Below are positions 24,926 to 32,216 of a stretch of 49,488 nucleotides of DNA, piece by piece. The DNA is from Candidatus Stahliibacteriota bacterium (GTDB lineage: Bacteria; Hydrothermota; UBA3073; JACQXS01). Within the stretch, counting starts at the first letter, position 1; each line of letters starts with the position of its first letter. The stretch spans positions 1-49,488 of the forward strand of contig JACQXS010000002.1 of assembly GCA_016208615.1 (NCBI GenBank), read 5' to 3'. The notes under the pieces were generated by a model, which was given only the letters and a program-made list of their open reading frames with translations, was not told the origin of the DNA and ran no database searches. Position numbers and translations under genes: made by a program.

Positions 24926-25032
24926 TTCATTTTCAGATGGAGGCTGATCCGCCTCTGGCGGAGAACTTTGACTTTTAAGTTTTTAGTGTCTCTTAGTGTC
25001 TTGGTGCCTTCGTGGCAATGTATTTAGGTTTT
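24926..25032. repeat. Composite intergenic repeat with hairpin
   Basis: TTTCATTTTCAG is followed by GGAGGCTGATCCGCCTCTGG, then a stretch reading GTGTCTTGGTGCCTTCGTGG. It is the same composite found at 27018-27145 and 27151-27234. The remainder of 24771-25055 holds no gene. Confidence 0.75.
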
Positions 25033-25055
25033 TGACTTTTAACCTTCTACATATC

Positions 25056-25646
25056 CTAAAAATGAAAACATAACCATGTGCTTAAAGACCCTTCAGATGA
25101 AAGACCAAAACTTATCTTGTTTTGGATATAAGATTCAGGTTCACTATGTGCATAGCTACTCTCCTTTACATAGCTCCGTGAAGCACTTAACAAAGAAGTC
25201 TTAAACCTTAAACTCCATTGATTACCAAAGAGACCAAAAAAATATTCAACCCCAGGAATAAGACTTATGCTGTATAAGTCTTCCTCATCAGAGCCACCAT
25301 ATGGATAATTCTTATTAAAACCAGGTACTAAACCAACGAAAGGTGAAAACGAGCTATGAGCACGAAAGTATTTATAAAACCCGATACCTGTAGATATATT
25401 CCATTGCTTACTTCTAGGACTCTTACCTTGCTCAATATAATAATAATGAGAGCCATCAGAAAAGGATACCTTGCCTGTTATCTCTATCCTAACTGTCTTC
25501 CACGGTCTATATGAAATTGAATAACTACTGGGAACATTGAGAATGTTACTCACCTTCACTCCTACCGTCCATTTGCCTCTTAAGTCCACAATACTCGTCG
25601 GCTCAAACTTCACTCCCATCACCAAAAAACCCATCAATATAAACAT
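25056..25646 (-). CDS. Small outer-membrane beta-barrel-like protein
   Basis: The ~196-residue protein has a hydrophobic start (MFILMGFLVMGV) and alternating aromatic/hydrophobic strands, such as WTVGVKVSNI, YSISYRPWKTVRIEITGKV, WNISTGIGFYKYF, FSPFVGLVPGF, YSISLIPGVEYFFG and WSLRFKTSLLSA. It ends in phenylalanine (STWLCFHF), the usual outer-membrane insertion signal. The ATG at 25646 is chosen because a GGGGGTG ribosome-binding site lies at suitable spacing, while the GTG at 25652 is too close to it. Its function is unknown. Confidence 0.7.
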   Translation of the reverse strand: MFILMGFLVMGVKFEPTSIVDLRGKWTVGVKVSNILNVPSSYSISYRPWKTVRIEITGKVSFSDGSHYYYIEQGKSPRSKQWNISTGIGFYKYFRAHSSFSPFVGLVPGFNKNYPYGGSDEEDLYSISLIPGVEYFFGLFGNQWSLRFKTSLLSASRSYVKESSYAHSEPESYIQNKISFGLSSEGSLSTWLCFHF

Positions 25647-25768
25647 ACCCACCCCCTCTTTTAGACATTAGTTTTTATATTTCTTCTATTCCCTTCTTAC
25701 TACTTCTTTTTAACATTTGAACCTTGAACTTTTAGACTTCCTTATTTTCTACCCTTTTTTTCTTATTC

Positions 25769-25820
25769 TGTCCTCTGTCTTCTGTTTTCTGTCTTCTGTC
25801 CTCTGTCTTCTGTCCTCTGT
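25769..25820. repeat. 7-bp tandem repeat (TGTCYTC family), intergenic
   Basis: Seven heptamers (TGTCCTC, TGTCTTC, TGTTTTC, TGTCTTC, TGTCCTC, TGTCTTC, TGTCCTC) end 2 bp from the stop of the KOW-like gene. Confidence 0.92.
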
Positions 25821-25822
25821 CG

Positions 25823-26944
25823 TTACTCCTCTATTATCTCCACATTTGCTCGCGGTAGGGTAATACGGGTGCCGTCATCAAGCTCTACTTCAAATACCCG
25901 GGCTGTTGAGCCAGTCCCTATAAGCTGGAGTTCCGAGGGCAAGGCGATTACTTTACCTATCTTACCAAAATAAGGTTCCCGGATAATACGAATTTTAGAC
26001 CCCGCTTCTACGCCACGGACTTCTATCTTCTCTTTTACCTCGGTCAATGCTTCCTCAATTGGCACTATTACTTCGGGCCTTAATACACCAGCCCGAATTT
26101 GGGTCGCCCCATTTATACTTGCCTTCTTACCTTCATTGGTACACAATAATTCGTAGGTCCGTTTCGCTATATCCATTTGACCAAAGCCCTCGGTTACCAC
26201 AAGAGTTAGCCCTTTTTGCTCTGCCCCAGTTATAGCAATCCCAATATCGTAGCCCAAAAAATCCTTCAACTCCTTATCTGCTATGCCGCCTACTATTATA
26301 CCTTTACAACCACACTCTACTGCTTTGTTCAATACAGCACAACTTACATATGACCCAGCAATTATTATTTTGCCCACTAATTCAGCAGTTATATCAGTAG
26401 GAGACAAGACATCTGATGGAGTAGCAGATACTCTTTTAATTATACCACTTGTTTCGCCCCCTATACCGAAGATACCTTGAACAAAGGTGCCTATTGTTTC
26501 TACTACGACACCTTCATCAGGCAAAACTTCTGTTACCTCTCCATCTATGTAGGCATTGATTTCTACAAGAGCGGGCGGATACCTTAATATAGCCTGCCCC
26601 GTTATCTTGGAAAAACTCTCAAATGTCCCTTCTATTGGAGACTTGATTATTGTTTTGAGAAAACCAAATATGCCACCTGTCTGTGCAATTACTTCGTCCT
26701 TCGCTAATGCATCACCAGGATGTTTTAGAAGATAATGCTCCACATCTTCAGGCGGGACCCCCAATAAACCTGCTAAATTTAGGGGTGCCACATCTCCTGA
26801 AAGACGAGTCCGCGCCACTACTGTATCCGCCTTTACCTTATCTCCCTTATGGACTACTACTTCGCCCTTCAAAGGAAGCCTCCTTTCTTTACTTATTCTT
26901 GCTCTTTGGGTTACTTTTAACCCAGGCGTATATGCATGTGCCAT
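25823..26944 (-). CDS. Conserved-looking protein with barrel-sandwich and KOW-like parts
   Basis: The 373-residue soluble protein has an N-terminal part (KGEVVVHKGDKVKADTVVARTRLSG) that resembles a biotinyl/lipoyl-type barrel-sandwich. A later GTFVQGIFGIGGETSGIIKRV and a C-terminal SKIRIIREPYFGKIGKVIALP look like a KOW motif. In the middle, GKIIIAGSYVSCAVLNKAVECGCKGIIVGGI and ITGAEQKGLTLVVTEGFG suggest an alpha/beta region. The gene lies downstream of fabH on the same strand. No named family is recognised and no function is claimed. Confidence 0.75.
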   Translation of the reverse strand: MAHAYTPGLKVTQRARISKERRLPLKGEVVVHKGDKVKADTVVARTRLSGDVAPLNLAGLLGVPPEDVEHYLLKHPGDALAKDEVIAQTGGIFGFLKTIIKSPIEGTFESFSKITGQAILRYPPALVEINAYIDGEVTEVLPDEGVVVETIGTFVQGIFGIGGETSGIIKRVSATPSDVLSPTDITAELVGKIIIAGSYVSCAVLNKAVECGCKGIIVGGIADKELKDFLGYDIGIAITGAEQKGLTLVVTEGFGQMDIAKRTYELLCTNEGKKASINGATQIRAGVLRPEVIVPIEEALTEVKEKIEVRGVEAGSKIRIIREPYFGKIGKVIALPSELQLIGTGSTARVFEVELDDGTRITLPRANVEIIEE

Positions 26945-27017
26945 AGTTTAAGTTAGAAAATTAAGTTTTTTTATTCCTGCCTTCTGTCATTTTAAACCTT
27001 TGAACTCTTGAACCTAT

Positions 27018-27234
27018 TTTTTCTCCTTTTGACATTTGGATTTCATTTTCAGCCGGAGGATGATCCGCCTCTGGCGGAAAACTTTGAGCTTTGACATTTG
27101 AGTTTTTAGTGTCCCTTTGTGTCTTTGTGCCTTCGTGGCATTGTATTTGATTTTTCTCCTTTTGACATTTGGATTTCATTTTCAGCCGGAGGATGATCCG
27201 CCTCTGGCGGAAAACTTTGAGCTTTGACATTTGA
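27018..27234. repeat. 84-bp exact direct repeat pair in spacer
   Basis: 27018-27101 and 27151-27234 are identical by eye. Each contains TTCTCCTTTTGACATTTGG, then CAGCCGGAGGATGATCCGCC (a hairpin with CTCTGGCGG), then GAGCTTTGACATTTGA. The linker contains GTGTCTTTGTGCCTTCGTGG. No gene is seen in 26945-27254. Confidence 0.9.
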
Positions 27235-27254
27235 ACTTTCTTTACTTAAAGTCT

Positions 27255-28235
27255 TTACCATTTTAGTACCATCGCTCCCCAAGTGAACCCCGCACCAAAT
27301 CCAGCAAAAAGTATATTATCTCCTCGCTTTATTCTGCCCGTCCTATTTGCTTCATCAAGAGTCAAAGGAATTGAGGCCGCAGGTACATTACCATACTTAT
27401 GAATTACCACATATGTCTTATCCATCGATATGCACATTCGTTCACAAGTTGCCTCTACTATACGCAAATTTGCTTGATGGGGAATAAAAAGGGCAATATC
27501 ATCTATAGTAAGATCGGCTTCTTTTAACACTCGCTTTGCCGAATCCTCCATTGTCCGTATTGCGTGCTTGAAGATTTCTCTGCCTTGCATATGGACGGAG
27601 TGCAACTTTTTGTCTATGGTTTCTTGGGAAGCAGGCATCTGCGTGCCACCCGCCGGCTGGTAAAGAAGTTCTGCAAGGGAACCATCCGCTCCTAAATAAG
27701 ACGCAAGCATTCCACTATCCCCTTCACTTGCAGAAACAATTACGCTACCCGCTCCATCACCAAATAAGACACAAGTGTTACGGTCAGACCAATTGACAAT
27801 CTTAGACATTATTTCAGCACCACAAACAAGTACATTACGATATCTGCCTGTCTCTACTAATGAACTGGCTATCTCAAGTCCATATAAGAAGCCGGAACAT
27901 GCCGCACTTATATCAAAGACGGGTATTTTGGGGATTTTTAACTTCTTCTGAGCCCAACAAGCAGTGCTGGGATAAATAGTATCAGGCGAGGCAGTCGCTA
28001 CTATCATCGCATCAATATCTTTAAGCTCAAGCCCCGTATTCTCTAATGCCTTATATGTTGATTCCACTACTAAATCAGAAGTAGCTGTATCAGGGTCAGC
28101 AATATGACGCTCTTTAATACCGGTGCGCTCGGTTATCCATTCATCTGAAGTATCCATCAGCTTCTCTAAATCAAAATTAGTCAAAACTTTGGGCGGCAAA
28201 TAAGAACCAGTCCCGACAATCTTTATTGGACGCAT
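27255..28235 (-). CDS. fabH: Beta-ketoacyl-ACP synthase III
   Basis: The 326-residue protein starts fatty acid synthesis by condensing an acyl-CoA with malonyl-ACP. The catalytic triad is intact: C113 (DISAACSGFLYG), H253 (FIPHQANLRI) and N283 (KYGNVPAASIPL). TSDEWITERTGIKERHI, FGDGAGSVIV and the glycine-rich C-terminus LFAGFGAGFTWGA match the family, and the length is normal. A minus-strand promoter (28243-28270) lies just upstream. No other fatty acid genes are adjacent. Confidence 0.96.
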   Translation of the reverse strand: MRPIKIVGTGSYLPPKVLTNFDLEKLMDTSDEWITERTGIKERHIADPDTATSDLVVESTYKALENTGLELKDIDAMIVATASPDTIYPSTACWAQKKLKIPKIPVFDISAACSGFLYGLEIASSLVETGRYRNVLVCGAEIMSKIVNWSDRNTCVLFGDGAGSVIVSASEGDSGMLASYLGADGSLAELLYQPAGGTQMPASQETIDKKLHSVHMQGREIFKHAIRTMEDSAKRVLKEADLTIDDIALFIPHQANLRIVEATCERMCISMDKTYVVIHKYGNVPAASIPLTLDEANRTGRIKRGDNILFAGFGAGFTWGAMVLKW

Positions 28236-28242
28236 AAAATAT

Positions 28243-28270
28243 AATCTATTAAAAAATAGTAGCTTGTCAA
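28243..28270 (-). promoter_or_regulatory. Candidate promoter for fabH
   Basis: On the minus strand: TTGACA (28265-28270), 16-bp spacer, TAGATT (28243-28248). The start codon is at 28235. Confidence 0.55.
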
Positions 28271-28294
28271 GTTAAAACAACAAGAGTTTTGAAT

Positions 28295-28375
28295 TTTGAA
28301 CCTTGAACCTTGAACTTTCATTTTTGTGTATTTTAGTGCTTTTGTGTTTTAGTGGCAATATATTTGGCTTTTGAC
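28295..28375. repeat. TTGAACC heptamers plus GTGTATTTTAGTGC element
   Basis: TTGAACC-type heptamers run into the GTGTATTTTAGTGCTTTTG element shared with 23630-23690. In both places the element lies upstream of a minus-strand gene (fabH here, mnmG there). A short reverse-oriented piece is at about 38765-38790. Confidence 0.75.
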
Positions 28376-28395
28376 TTTTGAATTATTTTTTATAC

Positions 28396-28426
28396 TTGAC
28401 TTTGGTATTATTTACTACATTATAGT
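28396..28426 (+). promoter_or_regulatory. Candidate promoter for tmRNA
   Basis: TTGACT (28396-28401), 19-bp spacer, TATAGT (28421-28426). The mature RNA would start 30 bp downstream. Confidence 0.6.
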
Positions 28427-28455
28427 AAGAAGGCTCTAAAATAGAATACACGAGT

Positions 28456-28798
28456 GGGGGCGAAAGGGCTCGACAGGAGTAGTGAAATAAAGGTTGCATA
28501 CCGAGTAGCTTGTACCTCGTAAAAGCAAGCAAAAGCCATAATTGGCGAAGCTTATAGTGCAGTGGCTGCTTAGTGCAGTCCGTCTCCTAAATTCTGCCCA
28601 TAGGGTTTAGAAAAGACGACGATATATGGGATAGCTTCTCTGCTTTTGGCTGCTGGGACGAGAGGTTAAGCTTTAAGTAGCCTGGCTCCTTAAATCCTGT
28701 CTTGTGGAGTTAAAGAGTAAGATATAAAGTCAAGACTATGTATGTAGACACCTTTATTGAGTTACTTTTGGACGCGGGTTCAATTCCCGCCGCCTCCA
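28456..28798 (+). ncRNA. ssrA: tmRNA (ssrA)
   Basis: The 5' end GGGGGCGAAAGGGCTCGACAGG is typical. The 3' end GGACGCGGGTTCAATTCCCGC then CGCCTCC-A forms the tRNA-like T-arm and acceptor (GGGGGCG pairs with CGCCTCC, one G-U). The tag frame runs 28529-28573 and encodes AKAIIGEAYSAVAA followed by TAG, with the usual AA-type degradation tail. CCA is not encoded. About 343 nt is a normal length for one-piece tmRNA, which rescues stalled ribosomes together with SmpB. Confidence 0.96.
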
Positions 28799-28856
28799 TT
28801 ACCTAACCTTCTTGGCGTTCCTTAATTGCCACGACCTTTAGGTCGTAGATAAAGAT

Positions 28857-28893
28857 GGTTCAATTCCCGCCACCGCCTCCATTACCTAACCTT
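28857..28893 (+). repeat. Partial duplicate of the tmRNA 3' end
   Basis: GGTTCAATTCCCGC (28857-28870), then CAC, then CGCCTCCATTACCTAACCTT (28874-28893). It repeats the tmRNA T-arm/acceptor plus flank at 28777-28810 except for the 3-bp insert. The interval between copies holds a small dyad (ACGACC-TTTA-GGTCGT, 28831-28846). The repeat overlaps the 3' end of the C11 protease gene. tmRNA 3' ends are common integration sites, so this may be an old attachment-site scar. Confidence 0.85.
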
Positions 28894-30891
28894 GGCAATC
28901 TTAAATGTAGCGGTGTAGGTTGGGGTTTTTAATAGACAGATATATATACCAGATGCTACTTCTTCATTAAGGGAGTTTTTACTATCCCACTCTACTTCTT
29001 TTTGTGAGCCAATAATTTGGAGCTTCTTTATCAATTTGCCTGAAAGCGTATAAATGTAGATTTCCCCATTATCCGCCTCCGGAATATCATATTTGATATA
29101 TGTATTATGAGTAAAAGGGGATGGATACCCGTATGGAATTAGTCTATCTTTCATTGATATAGGGTAAAGTTCACTCCACTGACTTTTATTTCCATTTTCA
29201 TCTTCCGCACACACCCGATACCAGTAAGTAGATTTTTCTTTCCTCTCCACATTAAAGGTAAGTTCTTCGCCCTTATATACAGTAGAGCAGGCACCAAATT
29301 TCCTCACCCTTATGTCATCAATGAACATCCAACTACCCCCCGTTGCCTCGTATTCAAGTTTTAGATACCCTGAACCAGGCAAAGAAATAGCTATCCACTT
29401 CCATATAGGTTCACCATCTGTAATAATAGAAGCTATAGTTATCCAATTAAGTGTATCTCTTGACCATTTACATTTTATATTACCCCCATTCTGCCAATAA
29501 AAGAAGTCAATCATTGCTCCTGCTTCAAATTGCACAGGACTAATAAGCTCCATACTCCCACCCGTAGAATAGAAGCTTTTTTGTCCTGTGTGTATATTAG
29601 CAGCAGAAATAGTAACTCCATTTAATTTCCAATTTATACCTCCCTCCTCTGCCCCATCATTCAAATATGCTTCAACTCCTTGCAATTCTTGCAACCCATA
29701 GCTCTTAACTGCGGTTAAATCATAACTTGCTGTCCAATTTATTTTAAGTGCATTGTTTTTCAAATATTCAATCCCTGAAATCTCACAAGGCAAAGGTGCA
29801 ACAGTATCCGGCACATTGTAAAACTTATACATAAACTTCTCCCACGCAGTATTTTTTGAAAAATCAAGTTCTATATAATCATATACCATAAGCATAAAAG
29901 TGCTATACCCTATCGGAAACCATACAGATATTCCATCCACTTCCTCTCCCAAATACTTGCAAAAACTACAATTAGTTAGAGTATTTTGTAATCTACTTGC
30001 ACTCACTTCTATTTCGCCTGACAGATTATCTGCTATGAAGCCAGCAAACTCTCCTATATCCACATACTCCATATTCCCAAACTCCCGTAATCTATCTCTG
30101 GCCGTATAGATTATAGGGTTTGTAGGGTCAGTTAGAAGAGATTGAACAAATTCCCTAACCCTTGCTGCTAATATTGGAACGCAGAACATATCTACCCTTA
30201 CAATGCTTAAAGTATCATTGCTTCCCGTATAATACTTAATATAATCACTTACTACGCTATCTGCTACTATTTGGACAGTTGTATTCTGATACTTTATTAA
30301 ATCTGTAAGTATGTAGTGGTATGGGAAGCCACTTAATGGCACCTTATCTTCAGAGGCAATAAAGTAATTGATATAGCTCGGAATTGCTGACATAACTTCT
30401 ATACCCCCCATTACACAGGCATCAAAAGCAAGTATATCAACAGTTCCTATCCCTGAAAGTGCATATGTCAATTCCCCCTCAGCTACTGATAACCAGTCTC
30501 TTGATGTTTCATCCCATCCTACACCTTTAGATTCGCCCTTTAGCCACCCATTTCCGTGGTCCCAGATAATTAAAAAGTAATGTTCTGCAGGATAATTCAG
30601 CTTTACCCACTTTCCGAACTCTATCAATGTTTTCGGGTCACCTGTATTTACCTCTCCTATATTTTCAATAAACTTAAGCGTATCGCGGGCTATAAAGTAC
30701 CGCTCAGCAGTGCTTGGTGAATGGGTATCCCAATAGTCTATTTGTGCCACTACATTTACAGATTGGGTAGAGCCAATAGTTTTTAGTTCCTCTATATCCT
30801 GTATAGCAAATTGTCCAATCCCATTATCCGCCGCAAAATAGCACGCCACCGTCCATTTACTGATATTGAGTATAAAAATTAATACCACCAT
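28882..30891 (-). CDS. Clostripain-like (C11) cysteine protease with sorting domain
   Basis: The 669-residue exported protease has catalytic residues H112 (WDHGNGW) and C159 (FDACVMGGIEVMS), which are clear C11 signatures. Clostripain-type enzymes cleave after Arg. An interaction or lectin-like region follows (GGINWKLNGVTISAANIHTGQKSF), then an Fn3-like stretch and a C-terminal domain with YPSPFTHNTYIKYDI…YTLSGKLIKKL…ASGIYICLLKT and a short basic end AKVR. The last codons lie within the duplicated tmRNA tail (28857-28893), so the C-terminus may have been altered by that event. Confidence 0.9.
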   Translation of the reverse strand: MVVLIFILNISKWTVACYFAADNGIGQFAIQDIEELKTIGSTQSVNVVAQIDYWDTHSPSTAERYFIARDTLKFIENIGEVNTGDPKTLIEFGKWVKLNYPAEHYFLIIWDHGNGWLKGESKGVGWDETSRDWLSVAEGELTYALSGIGTVDILAFDACVMGGIEVMSAIPSYINYFIASEDKVPLSGFPYHYILTDLIKYQNTTVQIVADSVVSDYIKYYTGSNDTLSIVRVDMFCVPILAARVREFVQSLLTDPTNPIIYTARDRLREFGNMEYVDIGEFAGFIADNLSGEIEVSASRLQNTLTNCSFCKYLGEEVDGISVWFPIGYSTFMLMVYDYIELDFSKNTAWEKFMYKFYNVPDTVAPLPCEISGIEYLKNNALKINWTASYDLTAVKSYGLQELQGVEAYLNDGAEEGGINWKLNGVTISAANIHTGQKSFYSTGGSMELISPVQFEAGAMIDFFYWQNGGNIKCKWSRDTLNWITIASIITDGEPIWKWIAISLPGSGYLKLEYEATGGSWMFIDDIRVRKFGACSTVYKGEELTFNVERKEKSTYWYRVCAEDENGNKSQWSELYPISMKDRLIPYGYPSPFTHNTYIKYDIPEADNGEIYIYTLSGKLIKKLQIIGSQKEVEWDSKNSLNEEVASGIYICLLKTPTYTATFKIAKVR

Positions 30892-30896
30892 ATAAT

Positions 30897-30929
30897 AAAG
30901 GGGCAGATTTTTATGCTTCCTGCCCCTTT
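30897..30929 (-). terminator. Rho-independent terminator for porV-like gene
   Basis: A 10-bp stem AAAGGGGCAG (30897-30906) pairs with CTGCCCCTTT (30920-30929) around a 13-nt loop. On the minus strand it is followed by TTATTATA. Confidence 0.6.
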
Positions 30930-30972
30930 TGTATTCTCCGCCAGAGGCGGATCCCGCTACTACGGGAAAATC

Positions 30973-32019
30973 TTATAATTCTAAATTTACCGCTACCCTA
31001 GGTGCGAGACCTAATTTCCTCATATCCTGTATCGCATAATCAACTGAAATAAGTCTTGTCCCCCCTATAGAATAATTTACACCTACCCCTCCACATATTC
31101 TTGCTGTTGCTTCTTCTCTATCCGTTGTACCTTCCTCTTCTTGTATATCCGGGTCATATATATATCCTATTCTTAAATTAAGCATCTTCATTATACAATT
31201 TTCCACCCCTATATGCACTTTTTCCGCACCATCATTTGGGGAGGATAAGTCAGCCGCTACTGTTAATCTATTCATAGGCACATCTATTATATCGTATGCC
31301 AACCCTAATTTGATACACAATGGTAAATCGTATGGAGTAGCTCTTTTGGCAATATCAGTTGGCGAAATTCCCGATTCAGTACCATCTTCTGTCCACTGTT
31401 CAAAAAGATGTCCTCCCCCATAACACATTTTCGGACCAAAGTTTTTAATCACAAATCCAAACCTCAATGACCCCCAATAACCGGGATAAAAATACATCCC
31501 CATATCCATTGCTATTCCTTGTGCTCTTATATCCCATATTCCCTCTTGCAAATACCTAATATTCGTCCCGAATGCAAATTTATCAGTCATCATCCTGGCG
31601 TATGAAATGCCACAAGCTATTGCCGTATAACTCCAAGTAGTATATTTATTCCCAACCTGGTCCTCCGTTGTGGTTACAGGTTCTTGTGATGATGTCAGTG
31701 CTGATAATGATAGTCCTACATTCCCCATCAATGCCCCCGGTATTATGTAAGCTATAAAATTATTCCTAATCCCTGCAAACCACTCTACATCCGATGAAGC
31801 TATTACCGGTCGCTTAATCAGTGCCAAGCCCGCCGGATTCCAATGAATAGCAAATGGGTCTTTTGTCACAGCAGTATAAGCTTCGCCCATCCCTATTCCT
31901 TTTGGGTCAATTCCAATTTTTAAGAACTCTGCCCCTATTGTGCCGACCTTTGAAAACCGTTCAGCAAATATATTTACTCCTATTAGCAAAACTATTATCA
32001 TTAATCCTACCTTTTTCAT
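30973..32019 (-). CDS. PorV/PorQ-like outer-membrane protein
   Basis: The ~348-residue beta-barrel protein is related to PorV, the outer-membrane partner of type IX secretion that shuttles cargo to the attachment complex. GAEFLKIGIDPKGIGMGEAYTAV, DPFAIHWNPAGLA and WSYTAIACGISYARMMTDKFAFG are typical. The start at 32019 (MKKVGLMIIVLLIGVNIFAERF, a signal peptide) is preferred because GAGGAGGGG precedes it. The 33 codons upstream translate the repeat spacer. It ends in a final leucine strand (APRVAVNLEL). No other T9SS machinery gene is in the window. Confidence 0.85.
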   Translation of the reverse strand: MKKVGLMIIVLLIGVNIFAERFSKVGTIGAEFLKIGIDPKGIGMGEAYTAVTKDPFAIHWNPAGLALIKRPVIASSDVEWFAGIRNNFIAYIIPGALMGNVGLSLSALTSSQEPVTTTEDQVGNKYTTWSYTAIACGISYARMMTDKFAFGTNIRYLQEGIWDIRAQGIAMDMGMYFYPGYWGSLRFGFVIKNFGPKMCYGGGHLFEQWTEDGTESGISPTDIAKRATPYDLPLCIKLGLAYDIIDVPMNRLTVAADLSSPNDGAEKVHIGVENCIMKMLNLRIGYIYDPDIQEEEGTTDREEATARICGGVGVNYSIGGTRLISVDYAIQDMRKLGLAPRVAVNLEL

Positions 32020-32039
32020 CTCCCCTCCTCTTTTTTTAA

Positions 32040-32200
32040 CAAATCCTAAATTCCAAGCACTAAATCCTAAACTCAGCCAGAGGCTGATGAGCCTCTGGCT
32101 CAAAATCCTAAATCCCAAAATCCAAACATTTTTGTTTGGAAATTTGAATTTGAGACCTTGGAATTTGTTTAGAATTTAGGATTTCGGATTTAGAATTTCT
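32040..32200. repeat. AAATCC-type heptamers and hairpin, intergenic
   Basis: AAATCCTAAA/AAATCCCAAA heptamers flank the hairpin CAGCCAGAGGCTGATGAGCC…CTCTGGCTC (about 32075-32100), the reverse-oriented form of the element inside mnmG at 23131-23159. Confidence 0.85.
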
Positions 32201-32216
32201 CATTTTTGAGCCCTTT

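Noticed and set aside
26961-27230. 89-codon minus-strand frame reading KCQKEKNQIQCHEGTKTQRDTK
   Set aside because: It is a translation of the 84-bp spacer repeat and its linker, with the duplicated peptide coming from the DNA repeat. No ribosome-binding site or protein-like composition is seen.
28831-28846. Rho-independent terminator for tmRNA
   Set aside because: The stem is only 6 bp (ACGACC/GGTCGT) and is followed by AGATAAAG rather than a T-run.
32019-32118. N-terminal 33-codon extension of the PorV-like protein
   Set aside because: It translates the AAATCC/hairpin spacer repeat. A clear ribosome-binding site and signal peptide support the start at 32019.
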